A stretch of 64,000 nt of DNA from a virus: positions 1 through 64,000 of IMG/VR virus record IMGVR_UViG_3300021364_000008; one strand, 5' to 3'. The first letter of the stretch is position 1, and every line of letters begins with the position of its first letter. Below, piece after piece: positions 55,723 through 64,000 of this stretch. The translations under genes were made by a program, and so were the position numbers. The notes below the pieces were generated by a model. The model was given only the letters and a program-made list of their open reading frames with translations. It did not search any database and was not told where the DNA came from.

Positions 55723-56654
55723 ATAAACACATAGGAATTTGGAGTTTTATGTCTATTTTACCTGAAAACAGTCTTGGTCTTCGTTCTATTGAAGAATTTT
55801 CTCAAGATAAAGATAAAGCAACAGAATACTTGAAGTCAGCATTTGATAATGTCTATAAGTACCACAAACAAGATTGTGAACTCGCTCAGGGTCGTACAAA
55901 CTTTCAGTTAGAGAAGTTTGCTCTTCTTGAGACTTATACACCAGAAACTGCTTACGAAAGTGTTCTCAAGTCTAGAAAACAAATGGGAGAGGGTTTGCTC
56001 ACACTCCTGTTAGATCTCGCTGGGGAAGTAAGATCTTTTGAATATCGTTGGAAAGATAAGGATAAAAATGAACCTATTTTCTGGGAAGAAGCAGCACCCG
56101 CTGGTGGTTCTGGTAAAAAGTTGCTTTGGTTTGATCTTGATGAAATGAGATTGGTTCATAGATTAAAGTCAGCAGAACTTGAGGTTCGTGATCGTCTTTA
56201 TCAAATGGAGCACTTAGAAAAAATGCTTCTTAAATTAAGAGAACAACTAGGTGGGGACTTGAGTAGGGAAAGATTCTTGGAAGCTGAACACAAATATTGG
56301 GAGATTCGCTTCGCAGAGCAATCGGCGGATGAAATTTTGAGTCGTGAAACGGGAATTTCAATCGGCAATATTCATAGTATGAGAAGAGCATCTGCACCTT
56401 CACTTGTTGATGATAGAAATCAATTGAAAGAAGGTTACTTACCAATTACTAAGATGCTTGAGAGTCCACAAGGAAGAATGGAATTTCTTGGAGACCTTCA
56501 ACGCAAAATTGCTGAAGGTTATGAAAATGTAATGGATATTGATCTTGGAACTGGTAGATTTATTCCTGCAGCAGAAAGAAACAAACTTCGTCAACAAAAA
56601 GAACAAGGACAAATTTCTGGTTCTCCAGAAAACACTGAGATTGTTGAGGAATAA
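55719..56654 (+). CDS. Helical phage protein of unknown function
   Basis: This 311-residue protein is nearly all alpha-helical: FDNVYKYHKQDCELAQGRTN, EMRLVHRLKSAELEVRDRLY and EILSRETGISIGNIHSM. It is coupled to the glycosyltransferase by an ATGA overlap. I recognise no domain. The long charged helices could form a coiled-coil scaffold. It is followed by a terminator. Confidence 0.6.
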   Translation: MNKHIGIWSFMSILPENSLGLRSIEEFSQDKDKATEYLKSAFDNVYKYHKQDCELAQGRTNFQLEKFALLETYTPETAYESVLKSRKQMGEGLLTLLLDLAGEVRSFEYRWKDKDKNEPIFWEEAAPAGGSGKKLLWFDLDEMRLVHRLKSAELEVRDRLYQMEHLEKMLLKLREQLGGDLSRERFLEAEHKYWEIRFAEQSADEILSRETGISIGNIHSMRRASAPSLVDDRNQLKEGYLPITKMLESPQGRMEFLGDLQRKIAEGYENVMDIDLGTGRFIPAAERNKLRQQKEQGQISGSPENTEIVEE

Positions 56655-56687
56655 ATAATATCGTTCGTGAACCGACAACCAGAACAT

Positions 56688-56716
56688 AAGGACGGGATTT
56701 ACTCTTGTCCTTTTTT
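56688..56716 (+). terminator. Intrinsic terminator
   Basis: Stem AAGGAC / GTCCTT with a 13-base loop, then a T-run. A TCTAAATA octamer follows (56721-56728). Confidence 0.65.
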
Positions 56717-56720
56717 AATA

Positions 56721-56728
56721 TCTAAATA
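56721..56728 (+). promoter_or_regulatory. Late-promoter variant TCTAAATA
   Basis: The octamer lies 20 bases before ATG 56749, directly after the terminator. Confidence 0.6.
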
Positions 56729-56748
56729 CACCAGAATATAATGATGAA

Positions 56749-57237
56749 ATGAAACATAAGATCCAAATTATAGACAACTTCCTTGACGAACCACTGACCT
56801 ACAAGAACTCCAAAGACCCCAACGCAACACAAGAAATCTCAAATAAGATCGCTCATATCCTCCAAGCAAACATAAAACTCTCCTCATCCTCAAACACACC
56901 AAATCAAATCTTTGCTGATTACTCTTGTGATTTTATTGCGATGCTTTATTTGGACTTTCCAACAGAATGTGTGAATAAAAAAGCAGTATCATTTTGGATG
57001 CATAAAGAAACACAAGATGAAGAACTACCAAATGAAACTAAATTGAAATGGTTAGGACTTCAAAGTGTTGAAGAAATTGAGAAGTGTTATGATGTAAGTA
57101 AAGTTGAGGACTGGGAGAGGTATATGAGTTATTATATCAAATATAATCGCCTGATATTATTTGATGCGAAGATGTTTCATTCCTATGGTGATGAGAGTGA
57201 TTGTAGGAAATTTAATATAGAGATAAATAATTTATAA
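56749..57237 (+). CDS. DUF6445-like (2OG oxygenase-fold) protein, divergent
   Basis: This 162-residue protein resembles the one at 60190 in layout: IQIIDNFLDEPLTYKN, AMLYLDFP, WERYMSYYIKYNRLILFDAK and MFHSYGD. The distal NRLILF...MFHSYG part matches the 2OG-Fe(II)-like DUF6445 pattern. The first HxD motif is not obvious, so it may be inactive or have another role. It stands directly before adhesin 2. Confidence 0.6.
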   Translation: MKHKIQIIDNFLDEPLTYKNSKDPNATQEISNKIAHILQANIKLSSSSNTPNQIFADYSCDFIAMLYLDFPTECVNKKAVSFWMHKETQDEELPNETKLKWLGLQSVEEIEKCYDVSKVEDWERYMSYYIKYNRLILFDAKMFHSYGDESDCRKFNIEINNL

Positions 57238-57255
57238 TAGAGTTTCTGTGTCTAA

Positions 57256-60162
57256 ATGTCTGGAATATTTGGTCTTTCTGCTTATAACGATCAAAACTTA
57301 GCAGGTCTTATACCAGATAAGACCAGAGAATCCTTTAGGGAGTATGGGTATTTTGGAGGTGGAAATGCTCCAGGAAATGTATCAACAGTAGACCGAATAG
57401 ATTACTCTAACGACACAGCAACAGCATCAGTTAGAGGTCCATTAGATATTATTAAAAGAAATGTGGAAGCAACAGGAAACTCTAACTTTGGTTATTTTGG
57501 TGGAAGTTTACCACTAAGATCAACAGTAGACCGCATAGATTACTCTAACGACACAGCAACAGCATCAGTTAGAGGTCCATTAAGTCAAGAAAAATATTCT
57601 TCTTCTGCATCTGGAAATTCAAATTTCGGTTGGTTTACTGGAGGACATACAAATGACAATATAATAGATATTAATTTTTCAATTTCAACAATAGATCGTA
57701 TTGATTATTCAAATGATTTATCTACTGCTTCTATAAGAGGAAATTTAAATCAAAATAGAACTAATCATAGTATTGCTGGAAATTCAAATTATGGATGGAT
57801 TGCTGGAGGAAATCTTGCAGTAAATGATTCTCCATTTTTTACTTCTGTTGAAAGATTGGATTATTCAAATGATGTTTCATTAACATCATTTAGATCCACA
57901 TCAAATGATATATCAGGTCAAGGTAATAGTGCGACAGGAAATAATAATTTTGGATATTATCATAGAGCAAATTTTCCTGCAGGAACTAATAGAACAGATT
58001 TGCAGCGTATTGATTATTCTAATGATTTAATTAGTCCAACATTGAGAGGCAATTTAACTTTACTTATTACTGGTAGGGCAGCATCTGGAAACTCTAACTT
58101 TGGTTATTTTAGTGGTGGATCATTAGTTCCAGCAGGTTATGAGCCTAACTCTTCGGTTGAAAGAATAGATTATTCTAACGACACCACAATAGCATCAGTT
58201 AGAGGTCCATTATCTTCTGCAAGGTCTTCATTAGCAGCAACCTCCTCACACAGTTTCGGTGGATCTCCAATCTCACAATACGGAGTGTTTCCAAAACCTT
58301 TTGGGTATTTTGGAAATAATGCAAATTTTTCAAGATTTGATTTCTCAAATGATACATCAGCATCCGTAAGTAGAACATCAATTTCTGGAGTTGTACTTGT
58401 AGCAAAAGCAACAGGAAATTCAAATTATGCCTGGATTGGTGGAGGATTATTTTCAGTAAGTTCCAAAGTATATCGTTTTGATTATTCAAATGATAATGCT
58501 GGTGGAGTACAAAGAGGACCATTAAGTGCTGCAAGAGGATCTTTTGCAGCAACTGGAAATTATAACTTTGGATATTTTAGTGGTGGAATAGATCCTGGAG
58601 TCCCACCAAAGTATTCAATAGTAGACCGCATTGATTACTCAAATGATAATGTAACTGCTTTAAGAAGAGGTTCCCTGAGTGCAGTAAATTATAACCATAC
58701 TGGAGTTTCAAATTTAAGTTATGCTTACTTTATTGGTGGAGGTGATGGACCAACAACAAAAACTTGGGTAGAAAGAATCAATTATTCTAATGATAATGCC
58801 TCAACATCTTATAGATCACCATTACAAAATTCAAGACGACTTCTTGCATCTTCAGGGAATTCTAATTTTGCATATGTTTCTGGAGGAGATGTTGGTGGAG
58901 TAGTAAATTCTATTGTAGAACGAATTGATTATGCAAGTGATACTTCTGCAACAAGTATTCGTGGACCATTAAGTTTAGCAAGAGCTGGATTTGCAGGAAC
59001 AGGAAATTCTAATTTTGGTTATTTTGGTGGTGGTGGTGCTCCTGGACTAGTATCAACAGTAGACCGCATAGATTATTCCAATGATACTGCAACTGCAACT
59101 GCAAGAACTACAAATACTTTTAGTGATGTAGTAGATTATGGTATTTCTCCACTCACACCAAGCAGTGCATTCTCACCAGACCAACTAATTAGAGGAACAT
59201 CAAACACTGACTTCCAACCAACTTCAACATTCTTTGATATTCAGTCAATGAGAAGAATTGAAGATACTACAAATGAAAGTGTGAAGAAGAGAGTGTTGGG
59301 GTCTTATGGGTATTTTGGTGGTGGTTTAAGTCCAGATGTATCAACAGTAGAAAGAATTGATTATTCCAATGATAATTCTTCTGGTTTAATTAGAGGACCA
59401 CTATCTGGAATAAAAAGACAACCAACAGGAGTTGGAAATAATAATTTTGGTTATATAGTTGCTGGTGGAATTTCTTCACCATCATTCGTATCATTAATAG
59501 AAAGAATTGACTATTCAAATGATTCTGTAAATACATCTATAAGAGGAAATATTGATAGATCTGTGGTTTCTGCATTTTCGGTTGGAAATGAAAAATATGG
59601 GTATATTGCTGGTGGATTTTTATACAATTCAAGAGTCCAAAGAATAGATTATTCTAATGATAATTCAACACCGACTATTAAAGGATCTTTAAATAAATTG
59701 ACTGCTGGTGCTGGAGCAGCAGGAAATAACAATTTTGGGTATTTTGGTGGTGGTGGAGATGCGTCTATTTATACTTCTATAGTAGAAAGAATTAATTATT
59801 CTAATGATTCAATTAAACCTTCAATTAGAGGTCCATTAAGTTTAGCAAGAAGTAGATTGGGAGCAACAGGAAATAACAATTTTGGGTATTTTGGTGGAGG
59901 TAGAAGTTCTGTAGATACTTCAATTATAGAAAGAATAGATTATTCCAATGATACTGTATTAGCATCTGTAAGATCAAATTTAGTTTTACCATCATATGCA
60001 GTATCTTCTACAGGAAATTCAAACTTTGGATACTTTATTGGGTTTCCATTTTTTAGTACACATAGATTAGATTACAATAATGATACAAATAATACTATTC
60101 TAAGAGGCGCTTTATCAGCTGTAAGATATAGAGCAGCAACAACCAACGCAAGAAACTCCTAA
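57256..60162 (+). CDS. Adhesin 2: three six-repeat propellers
   Basis: The 968-residue paralogue of adhesin 1 has a head SGIFGLSAYNDQNLAGLIP and TRESFREYGYFGGG, then 18 repeats in three sets of six separated by SSHSFGGSPISQYGVF and a longer linker near 640-690 (SSAFSPDQLIRGTSNTDFQ). It ends TTNARNS. Some neighbouring repeats are almost identical in DNA, others are diverged. Head and C-terminal heptapeptide are shared by adhesins 1 and 2, suggesting a common docking site. Confidence 0.75.
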   Translation: MSGIFGLSAYNDQNLAGLIPDKTRESFREYGYFGGGNAPGNVSTVDRIDYSNDTATASVRGPLDIIKRNVEATGNSNFGYFGGSLPLRSTVDRIDYSNDTATASVRGPLSQEKYSSSASGNSNFGWFTGGHTNDNIIDINFSISTIDRIDYSNDLSTASIRGNLNQNRTNHSIAGNSNYGWIAGGNLAVNDSPFFTSVERLDYSNDVSLTSFRSTSNDISGQGNSATGNNNFGYYHRANFPAGTNRTDLQRIDYSNDLISPTLRGNLTLLITGRAASGNSNFGYFSGGSLVPAGYEPNSSVERIDYSNDTTIASVRGPLSSARSSLAATSSHSFGGSPISQYGVFPKPFGYFGNNANFSRFDFSNDTSASVSRTSISGVVLVAKATGNSNYAWIGGGLFSVSSKVYRFDYSNDNAGGVQRGPLSAARGSFAATGNYNFGYFSGGIDPGVPPKYSIVDRIDYSNDNVTALRRGSLSAVNYNHTGVSNLSYAYFIGGGDGPTTKTWVERINYSNDNASTSYRSPLQNSRRLLASSGNSNFAYVSGGDVGGVVNSIVERIDYASDTSATSIRGPLSLARAGFAGTGNSNFGYFGGGGAPGLVSTVDRIDYSNDTATATARTTNTFSDVVDYGISPLTPSSAFSPDQLIRGTSNTDFQPTSTFFDIQSMRRIEDTTNESVKKRVLGSYGYFGGGLSPDVSTVERIDYSNDNSSGLIRGPLSGIKRQPTGVGNNNFGYIVAGGISSPSFVSLIERIDYSNDSVNTSIRGNIDRSVVSAFSVGNEKYGYIAGGFLYNSRVQRIDYSNDNSTPTIKGSLNKLTAGAGAAGNNNFGYFGGGGDASIYTSIVERINYSNDSIKPSIRGPLSLARSRLGATGNNNFGYFGGGRSSVDTSIIERIDYSNDTVLASVRSNLVLPSYAVSSTGNSNFGYFIGFPFFSTHRLDYNNDTNNTILRGALSAVRYRAATTNARNS

Positions 60163-60168
60163 TAAATA
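60161..60168 (+). promoter_or_regulatory. Late-promoter variant AATAAATA
   Basis: The octamer overlaps the adhesin 2 stop, 21 bases before ATG 60190. Confidence 0.5.
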
Positions 60169-60189
60169 CCTCAAACAACCCACTACATA

Positions 60190-60813
60190 ATGAGACGCTC
60201 TATCATAATACTTGACGATTTCCACGAGAATCCACAAGAAGTCCGTAACTACGCAATATCTGCAGAGTACTCCAAAGAAGAAACTGCAACTTTTCCAGGA
60301 TCAAACTCAACAACAGGTTTCCAAGAAGACCTACTAAAATCAAAGATAGAATCAATTCTTCAAAGACCCATAAAACCCTCAAATACTTTTGGATACTTTA
60401 GATATTCTTGGGAAACATCCAATCAAGAAAATCCAAAACTCCAAAAAGTTCATGTTGATAATGGATGGGAGTTTGGTGGAGTTTGTTACTTATCAACACC
60501 AGAACAACTCAAAGATAATCCAGATTCGGGAACATTATTCACAAGACATAAGATCTTAAAGACAGACGCAACACCAAGAACCAAAGAAGAAGCAGAACTC
60601 TTTGGTTATACTCATTATGATGAGTTAAGACAATCAATCATTTATGGTGATGGATTAGACTTGGATAAGTGGGAGGTGTATGCTCGTTGTTTGCCTAAGT
60701 TCAATCGTTTAGTCTTATTCCGTGCTTGGATGTATCATAGTCATTTTGTAAATTTTGGTCCAAAAGATCCAGCACAAAGTCGTCTAGTTCAATTATTCTT
60801 TTTTAATACTTGA
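60190..60813 (+). CDS. DUF6445-type 2OG-Fe(II) oxygenase-like protein
   Basis: The 207-residue protein has IIILDDFHENPQEVRNYA, KVHVDNGWEFGGVCYLSTPE with an HxD iron-type motif, SGTLFTRH, and FNRLVLFRAWMYHSHF with the distal His, then SRLVQLFFFN. This fits a small dioxygenase fold that might hydroxylate a peptide or sugar. It lies between adhesin 2 and a sulfotransferase, overlapping neither. Confidence 0.75.
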   Translation: MRRSIIILDDFHENPQEVRNYAISAEYSKEETATFPGSNSTTGFQEDLLKSKIESILQRPIKPSNTFGYFRYSWETSNQENPKLQKVHVDNGWEFGGVCYLSTPEQLKDNPDSGTLFTRHKILKTDATPRTKEEAELFGYTHYDELRQSIIYGDGLDLDKWEVYARCLPKFNRLVLFRAWMYHSHFVNFGPKDPAQSRLVQLFFFNT

Positions 60814-60815
60814 TT

Positions 60816-61661
60816 ATGCACTATTCATACTATTTTATGTCTGGGTTGCCCAGGAGTGGTTCTACACTCTTAAGATCCATATTAAATCAAAATGAGTCCA
60901 TATACAGTGGACCAATCTCACCATCAGTAGAACTCCTCTACTACACAGACAAATACTTTCAATCCAGTGAGATGTTACTTGCATCACCAAATCCTCAAGG
61001 TTGTTATGATGTTCTATCCAATATGATGGATCACTTCTATCATAATATAATGGAGAAAGAAGGTAAATCAAAAATCATAGAATTCAATAGAGCAATTCCA
61101 AATAACATTGAACGATTTAGAACTTATATTAAAGATGATGTAAGAATTGTATGTCCTGTAAGAAGTATACCAGAAATCCTTGCAAGTTTTATTAGTTTGA
61201 TTCACAAAAATAGTGATAAGGTTTCATTTGTGGATCAGTATTTGATTGATAAAGGTATTGAAGTGAATGATGATACTCGTTGTGATTACTTGATGAGTGA
61301 TTATGGTATTGTCGGTCAGGCATTATTTGCGATGAGTCGTCCATATTTGAGAAACGAACAGAGTCTATTGAAGATCGTTGAGTATGATGACCTTGTAGAG
61401 AATACTGATAAAGTAATGGAAGAGATCTATGACTTCTGGGGATTAGAGAAGTATTCGCATAGCTATGAGAACTTAGAGAATACTTATCCAGAGAATGATA
61501 TTTTTCAGTATAATTTAGATGGGATGCATACGATTGGTAGAACAATTAAGAAGACTTGTAAGAAACCAGAAGAAGTCTTAAGTAAGGAGATCATTGAAAA
61601 GTATAGTGGTATGGAATTTTGGAGAACTGATTGTAGTAATAAGTATTATCTTACGATCTAA
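60816..61661 (+). CDS. Sulfotransferase
   Basis: From ATG 60816 the protein begins HYSYYFMSGLPRSGSTLLRS, whose GLPRSGST is the 5'-phosphosulfate-binding loop for PAPS. It has RIVCPVRSIPEILASFI (the 3'-phosphate-binding R and S) and IVEYDDLVENTDKVMEEIYD. It is complete at about 281 residues. PAPS sulfotransferases move sulfate to hydroxyl groups of sugars, peptides or small molecules. Its place between adhesins 2 and 3 suggests fibre or receptor sulfation. Confidence 0.88.
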   Translation: MHYSYYFMSGLPRSGSTLLRSILNQNESIYSGPISPSVELLYYTDKYFQSSEMLLASPNPQGCYDVLSNMMDHFYHNIMEKEGKSKIIEFNRAIPNNIERFRTYIKDDVRIVCPVRSIPEILASFISLIHKNSDKVSFVDQYLIDKGIEVNDDTRCDYLMSDYGIVGQALFAMSRPYLRNEQSLLKIVEYDDLVENTDKVMEEIYDFWGLEKYSHSYENLENTYPENDIFQYNLDGMHTIGRTIKKTCKKPEEVLSKEIIEKYSGMEFWRTDCSNKYYLTI

Positions 61662-61667
61662 TAAATA
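61660..61667 (+). promoter_or_regulatory. Late-promoter variant AATAAATA
   Basis: The octamer overlaps the sulfotransferase stop, 22 bases before the third adhesin ATG. Confidence 0.5.
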
Positions 61668-61689
61668 ATCAATAAAGTGTCTAAAACTG

Positions 61690-64000
61690 ATGGCGGACAA
61701 TAAAAATATTCAAAAAGTGTTTGGTCTTAGTGATTATCGCAAACTTCAATTAACATCTAAAATACCTGAGAGAGGTAGAGAATCCTTCAGGGAGTATGGA
61801 TACTATTCAATGGGTGCTCCTTTTGGGCAACATGGTTTTACTAATGTCTATCGGTTAGATTTTACAAATGATACTAATATATTAAATATTCATAATTATT
61901 TAAATATTAGACGCAGTTTAGCAGCAGCAGCAGGAAACTCTAACTCTGGATATTTTGGTGGTGGTTCTTTTGGACAATCAATATCATCAATAGAACGAAT
62001 AGACTATGCAAATGATGTTGCAACTCCATCATTTAGAGGTCCATTAAGTTTAGCAAGATCTAGATTAGCAGCAACAGGAAACTCCAATTTTGGTTATTTT
62101 GCTGGGGGAATGATTTCAGAATCATCTAATAATACATCAAGAACAGATAGAATTAATTATTCAAATGATTTAGCAACTGCAGCAATAAGAGGTCCATTAT
62201 CATTCGCCAGGCAATCGGTGGGTGCAGCATTTTCTAATAGTAAATATGGTTATTTTACTGGGGGGTCATTAGTACAATATTATGCTCCAGTATTTTCTAC
62301 AATTGAAAGAATAGATTATTCCAATGATATTTTTTTACCATCAATTAGGGGTCCTTTAAGTTCTGCAAGAAGATACGCAGCAGGAATTGGAAATTTAAAT
62401 TATGGATATTCTGGTGGAGGAAGAAATACTCCAGCCAATGCTATATCTTTAGTAGATCGCATTGATTACTCAAATGATACGGCACAATCAAGTCCAAGAG
62501 GTAATTTAGTCCGGGCAAGAACTAATCTTGGTGCAACAGGAAATTCTAATTTTGCTTGGTTTATGGGTGGATTTTCCTCAATGATTGATAGAGTAGATTA
62601 TGCAAATGATACAATAACTTCAACAAGTAGAGGAAGATTAGATAGTAGTTTATATGGCGGACAAGCAACCTCCTCACACAGTTTCGGTGGATCTCCAAAC
62701 TCTTCATTTGCCTCTAACTTTACATTTCCTACTGTTCCTAATGCTGGGTATTTTGGTGGTGGTACTATTCCAGGACCAGCAGTAACAGCAAGTATTGATA
62801 AAGTAGATTATGCAAATGATACAGCAACTGCAAGTGTTCGTAGTGCTTTGAGTGTTGCAAGAAACTCAATTGGTTCTATTGGTAATAATTCTTTTGGTTA
62901 TTTTGCTGGTGGATTTATTCCAAGTCCAGCAACATTTTCAACAATAGATCGCATAGAATATTCAAGTGATACACAAAACACAATAACAAGAGGTCCATTA
63001 AGTTCTTCTAAAGGACAAATATCTGGTACAGGAAACTCAAACTTTGGTTATTTTGGTGGTGGTACTCCTGGACCAAGATCAACAGTAGACCGCATAGACT
63101 ACTCTAACGACTCAGCAACAGTAAGTGTTAGAGGTCCATTAAGTTTAGCAAAAAGATATTTTTCAACATTAAGTAATTTTAATTTTGGTTATAATTGCGG
63201 TGGTTATGTTCCTGCCGGAAATGCATCAAATGTAGACCGCATAGATTACTCCAATGATACAGCAACAGCATTAGCAAGAGGACCACTACAATCAGTATCA
63301 TCACATACAAGCGGAGGTGCAGGAAATATTAATTTTGGTTATGCATTTAATGGAATTTTTGGTGGAGATAGATCAATTATAAATCGCATAGATTATTCTA
63401 ACGATACTCAAACAGCATCAGTAAGAGGTCCTTTAAGTACATATTCTGCATTTAGAGCGATGACTGGAAGTTCCAGTTTTGGATATGTTGGTGGTGGTGA
63501 TGCAATATCAACAATAGACCGTATCAACTTCTCAAACGATACTGCAATCGCACAAGTAAGAGGACCACTACCAGTTGCTAAAAGTAGTGGAGCAGCAACC
63601 TCACCACTTGCTTATGGTGGTGCTCCAATTTATTTCACCAATCCACTTCCACAAGTCTTCCAGGACCAGATTGAGTTTGATGATTCTAATACACTTGATT
63701 TACCATTTAAGAGAGTGTTGGGGTCTTATGGGTATTTTGGTGGAGGTTCTTCTATTCTAAGTAGAATAGATTTTTCAAATGATTTAGCAACTTCATCAAG
63801 TAGATCTGTTGTTGTGATTACTAGTGATGAAGCATATGCAGGAACTGGGAATAATAATTTTGGTTATTTTGGTGGTGGGTATTTTTCTGCATTGGGAACT
63901 TCTACAGTAGGAAGAGTTGATTATTCTAATGATAATGCTATTTGTTCTATAAGAGGACCACTTACAACATCACTACGATTACAATCTGCATCAGGTACAA
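61690..64000 (+). CDS. Adhesin 3: propeller-repeat protein (runs off the window)
   Basis: The open frame starts ADNKNIQKVFGLSDYRKLQL, then GRESFREYGYYSMG, and continues without a stop to the window end (770 codons). Two full sets of six repeats are visible, separated by SSHSFGGSPNSSF and a PLAYGGAPIYFTNPLP / RVLGSYGYFGGG linker. The third set has begun with two repeats. By analogy with its two paralogues the missing part should be about 190-200 residues. Confidence 0.75.
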   Translation, partial: MADNKNIQKVFGLSDYRKLQLTSKIPERGRESFREYGYYSMGAPFGQHGFTNVYRLDFTNDTNILNIHNYLNIRRSLAAAAGNSNSGYFGGGSFGQSISSIERIDYANDVATPSFRGPLSLARSRLAATGNSNFGYFAGGMISESSNNTSRTDRINYSNDLATAAIRGPLSFARQSVGAAFSNSKYGYFTGGSLVQYYAPVFSTIERIDYSNDIFLPSIRGPLSSARRYAAGIGNLNYGYSGGGRNTPANAISLVDRIDYSNDTAQSSPRGNLVRARTNLGATGNSNFAWFMGGFSSMIDRVDYANDTITSTSRGRLDSSLYGGQATSSHSFGGSPNSSFASNFTFPTVPNAGYFGGGTIPGPAVTASIDKVDYANDTATASVRSALSVARNSIGSIGNNSFGYFAGGFIPSPATFSTIDRIEYSSDTQNTITRGPLSSSKGQISGTGNSNFGYFGGGTPGPRSTVDRIDYSNDSATVSVRGPLSLAKRYFSTLSNFNFGYNCGGYVPAGNASNVDRIDYSNDTATALARGPLQSVSSHTSGGAGNINFGYAFNGIFGGDRSIINRIDYSNDTQTASVRGPLSTYSAFRAMTGSSSFGYVGGGDAISTIDRINFSNDTAIAQVRGPLPVAKSSGAATSPLAYGGAPIYFTNPLPQVFQDQIEFDDSNTLDLPFKRVLGSYGYFGGGSSILSRIDFSNDLATSSSRSVVVITSDEAYAGTGNNNFGYFGGGYFSALGTSTVGRVDYSNDNAICSIRGPLTTSLRLQSASGT

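Noticed and set aside
51736-64000. CRISPR-like or diversity-generating repeats
   Set aside because: The repeats are in-frame coding repeats with variable length and no fixed spacer, and no reverse transcriptase or cas gene is seen in the window.

Overview
This window is AT-rich DNA from a T4-like cyanophage (a marine cyanomyovirus infecting Synechococcus or Prochlorococcus). It carries T4 replication and nucleotide genes (gp62, RegA, gp43, UvsX, gp41, gp61, NrdA, NrdB, MazG) together with genes typical of cyanomyoviruses: Hsp20, a high-light-inducible (Hli) protein, 2OG-Fe(II) oxygenases, an SLH-domain porin and S74-peptidase fibres. Genes lie almost entirely on the + strand, tightly packed, with T4-type late promoters (TATAAATA and variants) and sigma70-like early promoters (TTGACA / TATAAT).

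Layout. 1-11 kb: replication and recombination (gp62, regA, hsp20, gp43, uvsX, gp41, mazG). 11-19.5 kb: late virion genes, including very basic histone-like proteins with prohead-protease-type cleavage motifs, a degenerate nucleotidyltransferase and a DNA methyltransferase. 19.7-24.5 kb: gp61 primase, nrdA (in two pieces) and nrdB. 24.6-29.7 kb: homing endonucleases, an ADP-ribosyltransferase-like protein with a capsid-targeting N-terminus, an RlpA-like protein and a C39-like peptidase. 29.8-31.6 kb: five or six tRNA genes mixed with very small conserved genes. 32.7-41.6 kb: an eleven-gene glycan cassette. 41.6-43.5 kb: porin, Hli and lysozyme. 43.6-64 kb: fibre and adhesin genes, ending in three paralogues built as three six-repeat propellers each and interleaved with modifying enzymes. 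The third runs off the window.

The most striking feature is that four essential genes are in pieces. gp43 is cut at the fingers tip by an HNH gene. uvsX is cut by a conventional split intein with an HNH gene between the halves. gp41 is cut by an atypically split intein (16-residue N-intein, 125-residue C-intein) with an HNH gene in reverse orientation between the halves. nrdA is cut between its active-site cysteines by a decayed homing-endonuclease remnant. Two of the four proteins must be rebuilt by protein trans-splicing and the other two by non-covalent assembly. Two further intact endonuclease genes (after nrdB and after a SegE-like gene) and one frameshifted GIY-YIG gene lie nearby.

All five + strand endonuclease genes, counting the frameshifted one, start with the same control element: a hairpin next to the start codon with a late-promoter octamer in its loop or 5' arm. 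Late transcripts would therefore lack the 5' arm. The only antisense endonuclease gene keeps the late promoter but lacks the hairpin, as expected if the hairpin silences read-through early mRNA. Several gene junctions also fuse a terminator with the next promoter.
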